Source: Candidatus Woesearchaeota archaeon
Lineage (GTDB): Archaea > Nanobdellota > Nanobdellia > SCGC-AAA011-G17 > GW2011-AR20
Assembly: GCA_016181245.1 (NCBI GenBank)
Contig: JACOZR010000018.1
Location: 1-43,229, forward strand
Direction of reading: 5' to 3'
Length of the DNA stretch: 43,229 nt
Below are positions 1 through 5,734 of this stretch, piece by piece. Below the pieces are notes generated by a model that saw only the letters and a program-made list of their open reading frames with translations, was not told the DNA's origin and made no database searches. Both the position numbers and the translations under genes were made by a program. How positions within the stretch are numbered: the first letter of the stretch is position 1; every line of letters begins with the position of its first letter.

Positions 1-387
1 TTCTTTTAGAGGATAACCTCTAGTCTTGTAATCCAAAACAACTAATTTTCCATCTTTAACTAATAAGTTATCAATAGCACCATGCAATAAAATTCCAGAT
101 TTTAAATCAGTAAATTCAATTCCTTTTCTGTTATTTCTCCATAAATCAAGAAGAGGCTTTTCATTAAATAAGCCATAACCTGCACATTTTTCTTTTATTT
201 CTGGAGGCAATTCATTTTTTTTCATAAATCTGTCAAAATGCTCTTTCAAGATTTTATCCATTCCAGAAGGAAGAGAAGGAAAAACTGAAGAAGGCCTTTT
301 AATATTTTTAACAATATGAAGATAGAAGCATCTAGGACATTCTAACATTAGGTTTATTGAACTGGGACTTAGCTTGTAATTTGGCAT
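1..387 (-). CDS. PD-(D/E)XK nuclease family protein (N-terminal 129 residues; cut by window edge)
   Basis: The reverse-strand frame opens with ATG at 387 and runs off the window start, so only the N-terminal part is visible. It begins MPNYKLSPSSINLMLECPRC, a Cys-containing start I associate with RecB/Cas4-like PD-(D/E)XK nucleases. Near the cut edge it reads GAIDNLLVKDGKLVVLDYKT, which gives the conserved acidic residue, a beta-hairpin and the D-Y-K catalytic signature. Such enzymes cut DNA and often carry an Fe-S cluster, but the C-terminal cysteines that would show this lie outside the window. A truncated second copy of its 5' end lies at 972-1079. No cas1 or cas2 gene is nearby, so a CRISPR role is not supported. 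Confidence 0.75.
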   Translation of the reverse strand, partial: MPNYKLSPSSINLMLECPRCFYLHIVKNIKRPSSVFPSLPSGMDKILKEHFDRFMKKNELPPEIKEKCAGYGLFNEKPLLDLWRNNRKGIEFTDLKSGILLHGAIDNLLVKDGKLVVLDYKTRGYPLKE

Positions 388-442
388 TTTAAAAGCTCCA
401 AAGCGAAAAACTTAAATACCTCAATTCCTTAAGATGTTTATA

Positions 443-512
443 CAAGGGAACGCGACCTGACGAAAGCCATATCTTGTTATGGGGAGTAGGACTGACGGAC
501 GCTCTTACCTTG
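443..512 (+). ncRNA. Candidate structured RNA (hairpin with kink-turn-like core)
   Basis: This patch is clearly richer in G and C than its surroundings, a classic sign of a structured RNA in an AT-rich archaeon. I can fold it by hand: CAAGG 443-447 pairs with CCTTG 508-512, then AA/TT, GCG 452-454/CGC 500-502 and CC 456-457/GG 497-498. The core follows, where TGACGA (458-463) faces CTGA (492-495) with tandem G-A apposition, and then an apical stem CCATA 467-471/TATGG 478-482. The TGAnGA/CTGA pairing resembles the kink-turn of archaeal box C/D and H/ACA guide RNAs. An H/ACA-type guide hairpin is one reading; a clear ACA box is lacking. The strand is inferred from the GA motifs. Confidence 0.4.
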
Positions 513-528
513 TAAATTTCTTTATATT

Positions 529-975
529 TCACTTTGTTAACCTCTTAATATTTAGTAAATTATCCAGAACAAGACTTGCTTGATATTCACTCGTTCCTTG
601 TATAAGTTCACTCTCTTGCTTTATAACTACATTCTTCCCATCAATGATATTAACCATTTTTCTAAAAGCGATATATTGGCTATTATCTACGGATATAAAA
701 ATGATACAATTCCTGTGGTTTTTCAAAAATTCAAGAACATCCAAAAAAATTTCTACATTTTTGTGCATCTCTTTTATTTTAAATTTCAGAAATGAAGATT
801 TGATATTATCTTTTTTAAAGGTTTTTTTAATATTTCTTAGATAAATTTTTCTATCTCCTGCATTTCGATAGTGTCTGAACCTAGAAAGTTTTGGAAGCAA
901 CTCTTTTAGTTTAACTTTTTCTATCACTGAATAACCTATTAAATTTTCAGAATAATCGATAAAAAACTCTTTCAT
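529..975 (-). CDS. Hypothetical protein, 148 residues
   Basis: An open frame of 148 codons that I do not recognise. The protein is basic (many Lys/Arg in the first 70 residues) and has a hydrophobic beta-strand-like stretch (CIIFISVD, about residues 90-97) between helical parts, suggesting a soluble alpha/beta domain. Its ATG overlaps by ATGA the stop codon of the truncated nuclease fragment at 972-1079, so it may be translated by coupling to that short frame. It sits between two nuclease-like genes in an accessory island. A role in DNA or RNA processing would be guesswork from context only. Confidence 0.55.
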   Translation of the reverse strand: MKEFFIDYSENLIGYSVIEKVKLKELLPKLSRFRHYRNAGDRKIYLRNIKKTFKKDNIKSSFLKFKIKEMHKNVEIFLDVLEFLKNHRNCIIFISVDNSQYIAFRKMVNIIDGKNVVIKQESELIQGTSEYQASLVLDNLLNIKRLTK

Positions 976-1079
976 TTTGTAGTTAACTCCCTCTGAACTT
1001 TAGCTATTTGGAGATAGAAGCATCTAGGACATTCTAACATTAAGTTTATACTGGATGGCGATAGTTTGTAATTTGGCAT
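972..1079 (-). pseudogene. Truncated duplicate of the PD-(D/E)XK nuclease 5' end (35 codons)
   Basis: The frame starts MPNYKLSPSSINLMLECPRC and then FYL: 23 residues identical to the start of the nuclease at 387-1. It then diverges and stops after 35 codons. Within those 23 codons the two copies differ at about seven synonymous positions and no nonsynonymous one, so this was a separately evolving, selected gene copy before it was cut short, not a fresh duplication. The TGA stop overlaps the ATG of the next gene (ATGA). It may be a relic, or a short leader frame that now couples translation of the 148-residue protein. Confidence 0.6.
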
Positions 1080-1121
1080 TTTAACCTTAAAATAGTAGAA
1101 TATATGGGTTTTAAAGGGTTT

Positions 1122-1607
1122 TTATGCTGATCTTTTACGATGTAGGAAATTGGATTGAAGCCTTAAATTTTCTATTATTTTGCTTTCTGTCTCCGCAGAT
1201 AGGTTTGTCCATTCATCCTGAAAGTGATTTATTGTTTGTCCTGTTTTATGATTGACTAATATTGTATCCGGCATTTCTTTGAAAAAGCCAACTAGATCGT
1301 CACCTTGCAGCTCATACCATAATCTAAGTTGTTGAATTTTTATTGTTTTGGCAGGAAGATCAGCATCCTTTATAACACAAAGAACCTCGTCTACATTCTC
1401 AGAATTGTGTTTGTGTTTAATAAAAGAACTGGAGTAAATTTCAACCTCTACTTTAACCTTTTTATCTTTTCTAAGCATGATAAAATCTGGAACTTTATCT
1501 TTATTTTCTTCTATTATTTCATCATATCCTAATTCTTTGTAATTTTCTTTAATCCAGTGGATAATCTCATTTTCATACGCGCAAATTATGTTATCAATGT
1601 TTATCAT
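1122..1607 (-). CDS. PD-(D/E)XK-like endonuclease domain protein, coupled to integrase
   Basis: I choose the ATG at 1607, giving 161 residues, because GGAGG lies eight bases upstream and the ATG overlaps the integrase TGA as ATGA; the frame does extend further upstream. The fold signature is PD at residues 40-41, a short basic hairpin, then EVE at 54-56 and a lysine/histidine-rich segment, the order seen in restriction-like PD-x(n)-(D/E)xK nucleases. The variant with Glu in place of the usual Lys is noteworthy. Tight coupling behind the integrase suggests both act in the same mobile-element or defence process. The target is unknown. Confidence 0.6.
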   Translation of the reverse strand: MINIDNIICAYENEIIHWIKENYKELGYDEIIEENKDKVPDFIMLRKDKKVKVEVEIYSSSFIKHKHNSENVDEVLCVIKDADLPAKTIKIQQLRLWYELQGDDLVGFFKEMPDTILVNHKTGQTINHFQDEWTNLSAETESKIIENLRLQSNFLHRKRSA

Positions 1608-2458
1608 TGTTTTCCTCCGCAGCCCGAGCAAAAATTTGCATCGGAATTTAGCTTCATTCCGCAATTAGAGCAATACTTTGAATCTGTCTTAATTTTTGAA
1701 GAAAAAGGCTGATGCTCTTCATAATCTTTTCTGCGAACAGAATCAATAATCTTGGTATATTCATTGGTTATTGAGATATTTGAATGACCTAATTGATCCC
1801 TAACACTAATAATGCTCACTCCTTTCTTTATTGCATTAACTGCGTGTGTATGCCTGAATTTATGGGCAGATACCCTATTTACATCCAATCCTGCTTGTTT
1901 TGCTATTGATTTTATTTTTTTTGTTATTCCCTTAACTGTATAAGGTTTATTCCAGTTGCTCAAAAACAAATAATCCTCATTTTTCTTATTGCCAATGTAC
2001 AACCTAAGACTTTGTAAGAAGTCTTCATTGAAGAATAAAGCGGTTCTTTGTTGTTTCCCTTTTGTTTCTTTCAATAGAACAAACTTATTGTTGAAATCTA
2101 TGTCTTTTATCCTTACCCTGGCTGCCTCACTTGGCCTACATCCAGTGTTATATAAAAACTTCATTAAAATCTCTGTTCTGATATCATTCTGCAACCTTAA
2201 CACTTCAAACATCTTGTTCATTTCTTCATCGGACAAGAATACTGGTAATTTTCTTTCTTTTTTAGGTCTTTTTAGATAAGATATTTCTTTCTCAGTTAAA
2301 TGCTTAATAATCTCTGATTCTGGAAGGCGGCCAACTTCCTTTATCAGGTCTTTTCTTTTTTTCAAGATGTGAACATTAGGGGGTGTATTAGTTATCTTGC
2401 TTAATACATCAACAAGTACTGCATTACTAATATATTGTGAGGGATATCTGTTTATCAT
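1604..2458 (-). CDS. Tyrosine recombinase/integrase (Xer-like) with C-terminal zinc ribbon
   Basis: A 284-residue site-specific recombinase. The catalytic set is visible: Arg108 in TGCRPSEAAR, Lys133/135 in the TKGK hairpin, His199-x-x-Arg202 in AHKFRHTHA, His225 in GHSNIS and the nucleophile Tyr234 in TNEYTKI. The N-terminal ~70 residues look like a short core-binding domain. The tail (263-280) carries two CxxC pairs forming a zinc ribbon, an addition I know from archaeal Xer-like integrases. A TATA-like element (about 2493-2502) lies ahead of the start. The stop overlaps the next gene by ATGA. It could drive integration of the surrounding island or act as a chromosome-dimer resolvase. Confidence 0.88.
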   Translation of the reverse strand: MINRYPSQYISNAVLVDVLSKITNTPPNVHILKKRKDLIKEVGRLPESEIIKHLTEKEISYLKRPKKERKLPVFLSDEEMNKMFEVLRLQNDIRTEILMKFLYNTGCRPSEAARVRIKDIDFNNKFVLLKETKGKQQRTALFFNEDFLQSLRLYIGNKKNEDYLFLSNWNKPYTVKGITKKIKSIAKQAGLDVNRVSAHKFRHTHAVNAIKKGVSIISVRDQLGHSNISITNEYTKIIDSVRRKDYEEHQPFSSKIKTDSKYCSNCGMKLNSDANFCSGCGGKQ

Positions 2459-2492
2459 AGTTAAAAGTTCCCTTTTGTTAGTTTAAAGGGGT

Positions 2493-2502
2493 TTATTTAT
2501 AA
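2493..2502 (-). promoter_or_regulatory. TATA-like element of the integrase gene
   Basis: On the reverse strand the string reads ATTTATAAAT followed by AA, about 39 bases before the integrase ATG, implying a short leader of about a dozen bases. No strong BRE can be assigned by eye. Confidence 0.4.
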
Positions 2503-2601
2503 ATGAAAGTCGACTTAATAGATATTAACGCTACTTTTATATAAATATTTGGTTATTCTAGAATACAATTAAAACTTTTAATCTTTGATTAAATTATTCT
2601 T

Positions 2602-2698
2602 CAAAGTTTATGCTTAAATATTTTAAGCTTTGACTGTAGTTTTTATCTATAGCATAAATCTAAATTGTTTAATAAATGCTTAAACATTTTAGCCAGTC
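2602..2698. repeat. Dyad-symmetric element and a related direct copy in the integrase upstream region
   Basis: The 17-mer GCTTAAATATTTTAAGC (about 2612-2628) is a near-perfect palindrome, flanked outside by CAAAG and CTTTG. A related string, ATGCTTAAACATTTTAGCC, occurs at about 2676-2694, and both are followed by GACTG or CAGTC. This lies between the integrase and the degraded gene upstream of it. It could be an operator, a recombinase arm site or a terminator; the sequence alone does not decide. Confidence 0.35.
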
Positions 2699-3094
2699 AT
2701 TCTAGTTACTAAATGTTCATAAAAATGGCTTGAATCTTCTGGTCTATCTCTGTGCTGCTCTTGCATTAAACTTTCTCTGGGAACTAATGCTGTTCTTTCT
2801 GTTACTTCCTGCTCATAAATAGATACATTTTCTGTAAATTTCTGTAAGCTAGGAATTACCCTTTCTAAATATACTCCATAATTTACATATGTTAAGTTAA
2901 TTTTCTTTCTTCTTCTAGTAATGATAAGAAGGAATCTATTATTACAGAAGCCTGTGTTGAATTTTGAACTGATTCTAAAGTTTTTCTATTTCTGCTTTTG
3001 TCATACGTCCTTCATATCTGTTCATTAACAATAAAACATCATCTGCCAGATAAGAAAGATCGCACTTATCAATTCGTTTTCTTCTGTCTCTCAT
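2689..3094 (-). pseudogene. Frameshifted gene remnant (about 135 codons in three frames)
   Basis: The reverse strand has an ATG at 3094 behind a GGAG motif and reads MRDRRKRIDKCDLSYLADDV and on to AEIEKL, then stops. A one-base shift at the AAAAA run restores a sensible frame (TLESVQNSTQASVIIDSFLS, then LLEEERKLT and stop). A second shift opens a further coherent stretch (YGVYLERVIPSLQKF to VTRMTG) ending in TAA at 2689. The three pieces join into one helical, charged protein of roughly 135 residues. I read it as a decaying gene with two frameshifts; the first, at a homopolymer, could instead be programmed slippage or a sequencing error. The family is not recognised. Confidence 0.5.
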
Positions 3095-3134
3095 TTTTAC
3101 ATCACTCCTATGTTTTTGTTATTGATTAAAACTT

Positions 3135-3776
3135 TTAAACTTTTACTTTCTTCTTTATTTTTTGTCTTTTTTCTTTTGTTTCTTGTATTAAATCAAGACC
3201 ATTCTTGGTTATTGCTACAAAACTTTCTTTCCCTACTCTTTGTTTCTTAATTAATCCCCAGGTATGTAATATTGTTAAATAATCCGATATTGTTGATCTA
3301 ACGCTGTTGTACAGCTTTCCAGAATAATGTAAGTTGGCTATTGATCTTAATGAGACTTTATTGCTGTTAGTCTGTTTTTGTATTTGATATATAGTTTTGA
3401 AGAGATCCAGCTGGGTCTTTGTCAACGATGAGAATATCTCATTTTTTTGGACCCTTTCTGGACCCTCTTCTAATGGCAGCTCTTCTTGAAGTCTAAAGTT
3501 CCGTTTTTCTTCGATTAGAGGAGTGGGAGCCTGTTCTCTTAGTAACATCGTGCTTACAATTGAATTCAGTTGGTTCTCTATTTTTAGAAGTCTTAACTCG
3601 TGCTCTCTTAGTTTTAAACGATGATCTTGTGTATTTTCGTGGGTATTTTCAGTCCATTTGTGTAGTCTGTCTATGTCTTCCCTTATGTTGGAAAATGTTA
3701 GTTTTAATGTTTCATGGAGCCTTTGAAATCTATCTTCAAAATCATCATCTTTTCTTCCGAATATCCAGAAACCCAT
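3135..3776 (-). CDS. Coiled-coil plus winged-helix DNA-binding protein (paralog A)
   Basis: 213 residues. Residues ~12-75 are heptad-rich and acidic/basic, a probable coiled coil for oligomerisation. After a proline-rich linker, residues ~118-195 form a winged-helix domain (LTKTQLDLFKTIYQI, then VRSTISDYLTILHTWGLIKK as recognition helix and wing). A lysine-rich tail follows. The architecture and the phrase SLTKTQLDLFKTIYQIQ match the neighbour at 4294-4908 (GLTDREFSVFMAIYHLE), so the two are paralogs. A TATA box (about 3793-3806) sits 24 bases before the ATG, and a phased palindrome array lies just upstream of it, suggesting autoregulation. Role inferred: transcription or plasmid/virus-type replication control. 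Confidence 0.7.
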   Translation of the reverse strand: MGFWIFGRKDDDFEDRFQRLHETLKLTFSNIREDIDRLHKWTENTHENTQDHRLKLREHELRLLKIENQLNSIVSTMLLREQAPTPLIEEKRNFRLQEELPLEEGPERVQKNEIFSSLTKTQLDLFKTIYQIQKQTNSNKVSLRSIANLHYSGKLYNSVRSTISDYLTILHTWGLIKKQRVGKESFVAITKNGLDLIQETKEKRQKIKKKVKV

Positions 3777-3792
3777 GAGATTGTGAATATTT

Positions 3793-3806
3793 ACTCATAT
3801 TTATAC
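3793..3806 (-). promoter_or_regulatory. TATA box of the paralog A winged-helix gene
   Basis: On the reverse strand AGTATAAATATGAG is centred about 24 bases before the ATG at 3776, the spacing expected for leaderless transcription. The GACGTC repeat array begins about 20 bases further upstream. Confidence 0.5.
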
Positions 3807-3825
3807 TTTTTCATATTCTAGTTTA

Positions 3826-3890
3826 AACGTCTTAGACGTCTGTAGACATGTCGTAGACGTCTTAGAAGTTCGTAGACGTCTTAGAAATGT
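3826..3890. promoter_or_regulatory. Helically phased GACGTC palindrome array (operator-like)
   Basis: Seven degenerate units of 9-11 bases follow one another: AAACGTC, GACGTC (3835), GACATGTC (3845), GACGTC (3856), GAAGTTC (~3865), GACGTC (3875), GAAATGTT. They are joined by TTA or GTA. The spacing of one DNA turn puts every palindrome on the same helix face, as for cooperative binding of a dimer. The array lies immediately upstream of the TATA box of the winged-helix gene starting at 3776. Best reading: operator of that gene or of its paralog. An iteron-type origin is the alternative. Confidence 0.6.
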
Positions 3891-3967
3891 TATTTTTATC
3901 GTTGATGAGTCAATATTTTGTATTTCTTTATAGAATTTGATTATTGCTTAATTTTATTTGTTTTAAA

Positions 3968-4406
3968 CAATAAAGGCAAAAGTGAGACTCCATTTTAATG
4001 GATTTTTACATTATTTTGATGGTACTTAGGTAGTTCTAGTTTTAGAAGAGCTTATTTCTTGATTTTATCAAAAAAGTGAGAGTTTATTTGAGTTTGATCT
4101 GCTAATTTGGATGTAAAAGTCATAATTTTGCAGATTTAGCAAGCCAGAAGTGCATATAATCAGTTATTTTACCGAAAATGAGAGTTCAGATAGTCTTATT
4201 ATCGTTTTTTATGATTAAAAGTAGCAGTTTTACAAAATAAATTTGGCCATTTTAAATGAATTTTATCGGAAAATGAGTTTTAATCATTGTTGATTAATGA
4301 TTATCGAATAGAGAAATTTGTGTGTTTGAGCCACTTTGCCTTAATTTTAGCAGTTTGGAAGCTAAATTAAGCTCTTTTAACTCTTTTTTTATAGAAAGTG
4401 AGACTT
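3968..4406. repeat. Five-copy spaced motif, about one copy per 95 bp
   Basis: A motif of the form ATTTTATCnnAAAAGTGAGAGT recurs at 3968-3990, 4060-4083, 4164-4185, 4258-4280 and, inside the neighbouring gene, 4384-4406. The first four are 93, 102 and 95 bases apart and the last is 126 away. Intervening sequence is mostly dissimilar. The 516-base stretch 3777-4293 has no convincing gene, so these copies are its main content. The degenerate 22-base units and variable spacers make CRISPR unlikely. They could be spaced binding sites for the adjacent winged-helix proteins, or repeated promoter or processing signals of small transcripts. Confidence 0.5.
4283..4303. repeat. ATGATT-type words at the 3' end of paralog B
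   Basis: The stretch AATCATTGTTGATTAATGAT holds two to three copies, in both orientations, of the same word found inside and upstream of the gene. It overlaps the stop region, so the gene is bracketed by the motif. Confidence 0.4.
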
Positions 4407-4908
4407 TCTTATTATATTGTCTTGTTTTATCTATTGGGATTCCCTTGTTTATCATTGAATTTACGTAGTTTCTGATGCTTATTTCTGTTAATTTAAGGGT
4501 TTTTGAGATATCTTGGTATCTTACAGATCCTTGACCAAATTCATCTTCTAAATGGTAAATTGCCATAAAAACTGAAAATTCTCTGTCAGTTAAGCCCCTA
4601 AAGAGGCTTTCAAACTCTTTTTTTACTGTTTCCAATGATTGATTGTGATTGATGATTGTTGATGATTGTTGATGATTGTCGTTTACCCCATTATTTCCAC
4701 TGGAGTTTTTATAAAAAAAAGTTAATTTATCCTTTATTTCACTTAAAGAGTTTAATAAGTCATTTATTTTAATTTCTAATGCTTTTTTATCCTCTTTTTG
4801 CAATAAAAGTTCTTTTTTTGTTGATTCTATCTCATTTCTAAAGAATTCCATGTCTTTTCTTACGTTTTCAAAGGAATTTCTGAGTCTTTCCTCATTATAA
4901 TCGGCCAT
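4294..4908 (-). CDS. Coiled-coil plus winged-helix DNA-binding protein (paralog B)
   Basis: 204 residues, paralog of the protein at 3135-3776. Residues ~5-65 form a long charged coiled coil. An Asn/His/Gln/Ser-rich linker (NDNHQQSSTIINHNQ, ~76-90) is encoded by tandem 10-bp DNA repeats. The winged-helix part starts at ~105 (GLTDREFSVFMAIYHLE), with a recognition helix near residues 140-152 (TEISIRNYVNSMINKG). A reverse-strand TATA box (4929-4938) lies 26 bases before the ATG. Copies of the word ATGATTGTT occur upstream, inside and at the 3' end of the gene, suggesting the protein binds its own locus. Confidence 0.7.
   Translation of the reverse strand: MADYNEERLRNSFENVRKDMEFFRNEIESTKKELLLQKEDKKALEIKINDLLNSLSEIKDKLTFFYKNSSGNNGVNDNHQQSSTIINHNQSLETVKKEFESLFRGLTDREFSVFMAIYHLEDEFGQGSVRYQDISKTLKLTEISIRNYVNSMINKGIPIDKTRQYNKKVSLSIKKELKELNLASKLLKLRQSGSNTQISLFDNH
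4632..4680. repeat. Tandem 10-bp repeat GATGATTGTT inside the paralog B gene
   Basis: GATGATTGTT occurs at 4651-4660 and 4661-4670, and as GATGATTGTC at 4671-4680, with two looser copies just before. A 10-bp unit cannot keep a codon phase, and the repeat encodes a low-complexity linker in all three phases (NHQQSSTIINHNQ). That suggests the DNA itself, phased with the helix, is what is selected. The same word makes up the upstream array at 4937-4997. Confidence 0.55.
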
Positions 4909-4936
4909 TTTGATGATAAAAGCTTGAGATTTATAT

Positions 4937-4997
4937 GATTAATTGTGTTATTTAATGATTGTTTGATGATTAGCAATGATTATTAATGATTGATTAG
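4937..4997. promoter_or_regulatory. Phased AATGATT array upstream of paralog B, with TATA box beside it
   Basis: AATGATT-like words start near 4954, 4965, 4975, 4985 and 4991, about 10-11 bases apart. They lie directly upstream (reverse strand) of the TATA box at 4929-4938, which is 26 bases from the ATG at 4908. The arrangement mirrors the GACGTC array before paralog A but uses a different word. Confidence 0.5.
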
Positions 4998-5098
4998 AAT
5001 TCTGATAATGACTTTGTCTCTTTTTCCTTTATTTTGGCATCTTTCCAGGAACACTTATCTTTTTTCATTATCTTTAATATCCTTAGTTCCTTGTGCAT
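4994..5098 (-). CDS. Possible small basic protein, 34 residues
   Basis: A short frame MHKELRILKIMKKDKCSWKD and on to LSEF, starting at the ATG at 5098. It is supported mainly by a good TATA box (TCTATATAAATA on the reverse strand, about 5119-5132) centred 27 bases upstream, the leaderless spacing used throughout this window. The peptide is lysine-rich and helical. Its stop overlaps the edge of the phased repeat array at 4937-4997. It could be a real small protein or a chance frame downstream of a promoter for the winged-helix gene. Confidence 0.3.
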   Translation of the reverse strand: MHKELRILKIMKKDKCSWKDAKIKEKETKSLSEF

Positions 5099-5209
5099 TG
5101 GAATAGAATAATTATTTTATTTATATAGAATATTGAAGTAGGTAATACTTTTCTTGTCATAACTTAAAGCTGTTGGAGTATGTTTATATTAGAATTAATT
5201 TTAGAGTGA

Positions 5210-5650
5210 CTAACCAATGTAATCTTGTGGATTTACAGATGGAGGAACTATCCTTGGCATTGGAATATGAGAAGGTAAATTTACTTCTTGTGTCAAAAGG
5301 AGCGCCTTAACATTTGATCTTCTGAATATTAAATTAATTAATTGTGCCTTAAGATCATCTGGAACATCTTTCTTTTCATCCCAATGTTCTTTAATCTCTT
5401 TTATTTTCTCTTTATCTTCTGTATAGATTATATTGCCATTCATACCTAATTCGCCTATTTGCGGCGTATACCTAATAGAGAATTCAAAAACAAACCTTAA
5501 GGCTTTTTGTTTATCTTGCAGTTTTAGCTCGTAATCTTGCATGTCTTTTATACTCACATTATATGTTACTTTGAAATCGCCTCCTTTTTTTACTTCTTCT
5601 TCCTTTTTTTCTACACTTAGTTTATCGTAGTTGAATCCCACTATTGTCAT
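5210..5650 (-). CDS. Conserved hypothetical protein, possibly SecB-like fold
   Basis: 146 residues of regular alternating hydrophobic/charged beta-strand pattern (KVTYNVSIKDM, ALRFVFEFSIRYTPQIG, NGNIIYTED). A helical segment (LKAQLINLIFRRSNVKALLL) and a proline-rich tail (LPSHIPMPRIVPP) follow. This strand-rich body with a C-terminal helix and PxP tail resembles small archaeal proteins with a SecB-like, export-chaperone-type fold, but I cannot confirm that by eye. It is divergent from argS. A TATA box on the reverse strand (about 5670-5682) is 26 bases before the ATG. Existence as a gene is confident; function is not. Confidence 0.65.
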   Translation of the reverse strand: MTIVGFNYDKLSVEKKEEEVKKGGDFKVTYNVSIKDMQDYELKLQDKQKALRFVFEFSIRYTPQIGELGMNGNIIYTEDKEKIKEIKEHWDEKKDVPDDLKAQLINLIFRRSNVKALLLTQEVNLPSHIPMPRIVPPSVNPQDYIG

Positions 5651-5734
5651 GTTCTTAGTTTTTGTGAGAAGTTATATAAATCTTGTGGAAGTTTATTAGA
5701 AAACTTTTTAATCAAGCTTATCTCAAGATTTACA

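Noticed and set aside
476-490. Mn2+ (yybP-ykoY) riboswitch suggested by the GGGGAGTAG string
   Set aside because: The rest of the aptamer (second conserved loop and P1 arrangement) is missing, and no transporter gene lies downstream on that strand.
3826-4406. CRISPR array
   Set aside because: The repeats are short or degenerate, spaced either 10 or ~95 bases, with no constant 25-40-base repeat and no cas1, cas2 or effector gene. The PD-(D/E)XK gene at the edge is not enough.
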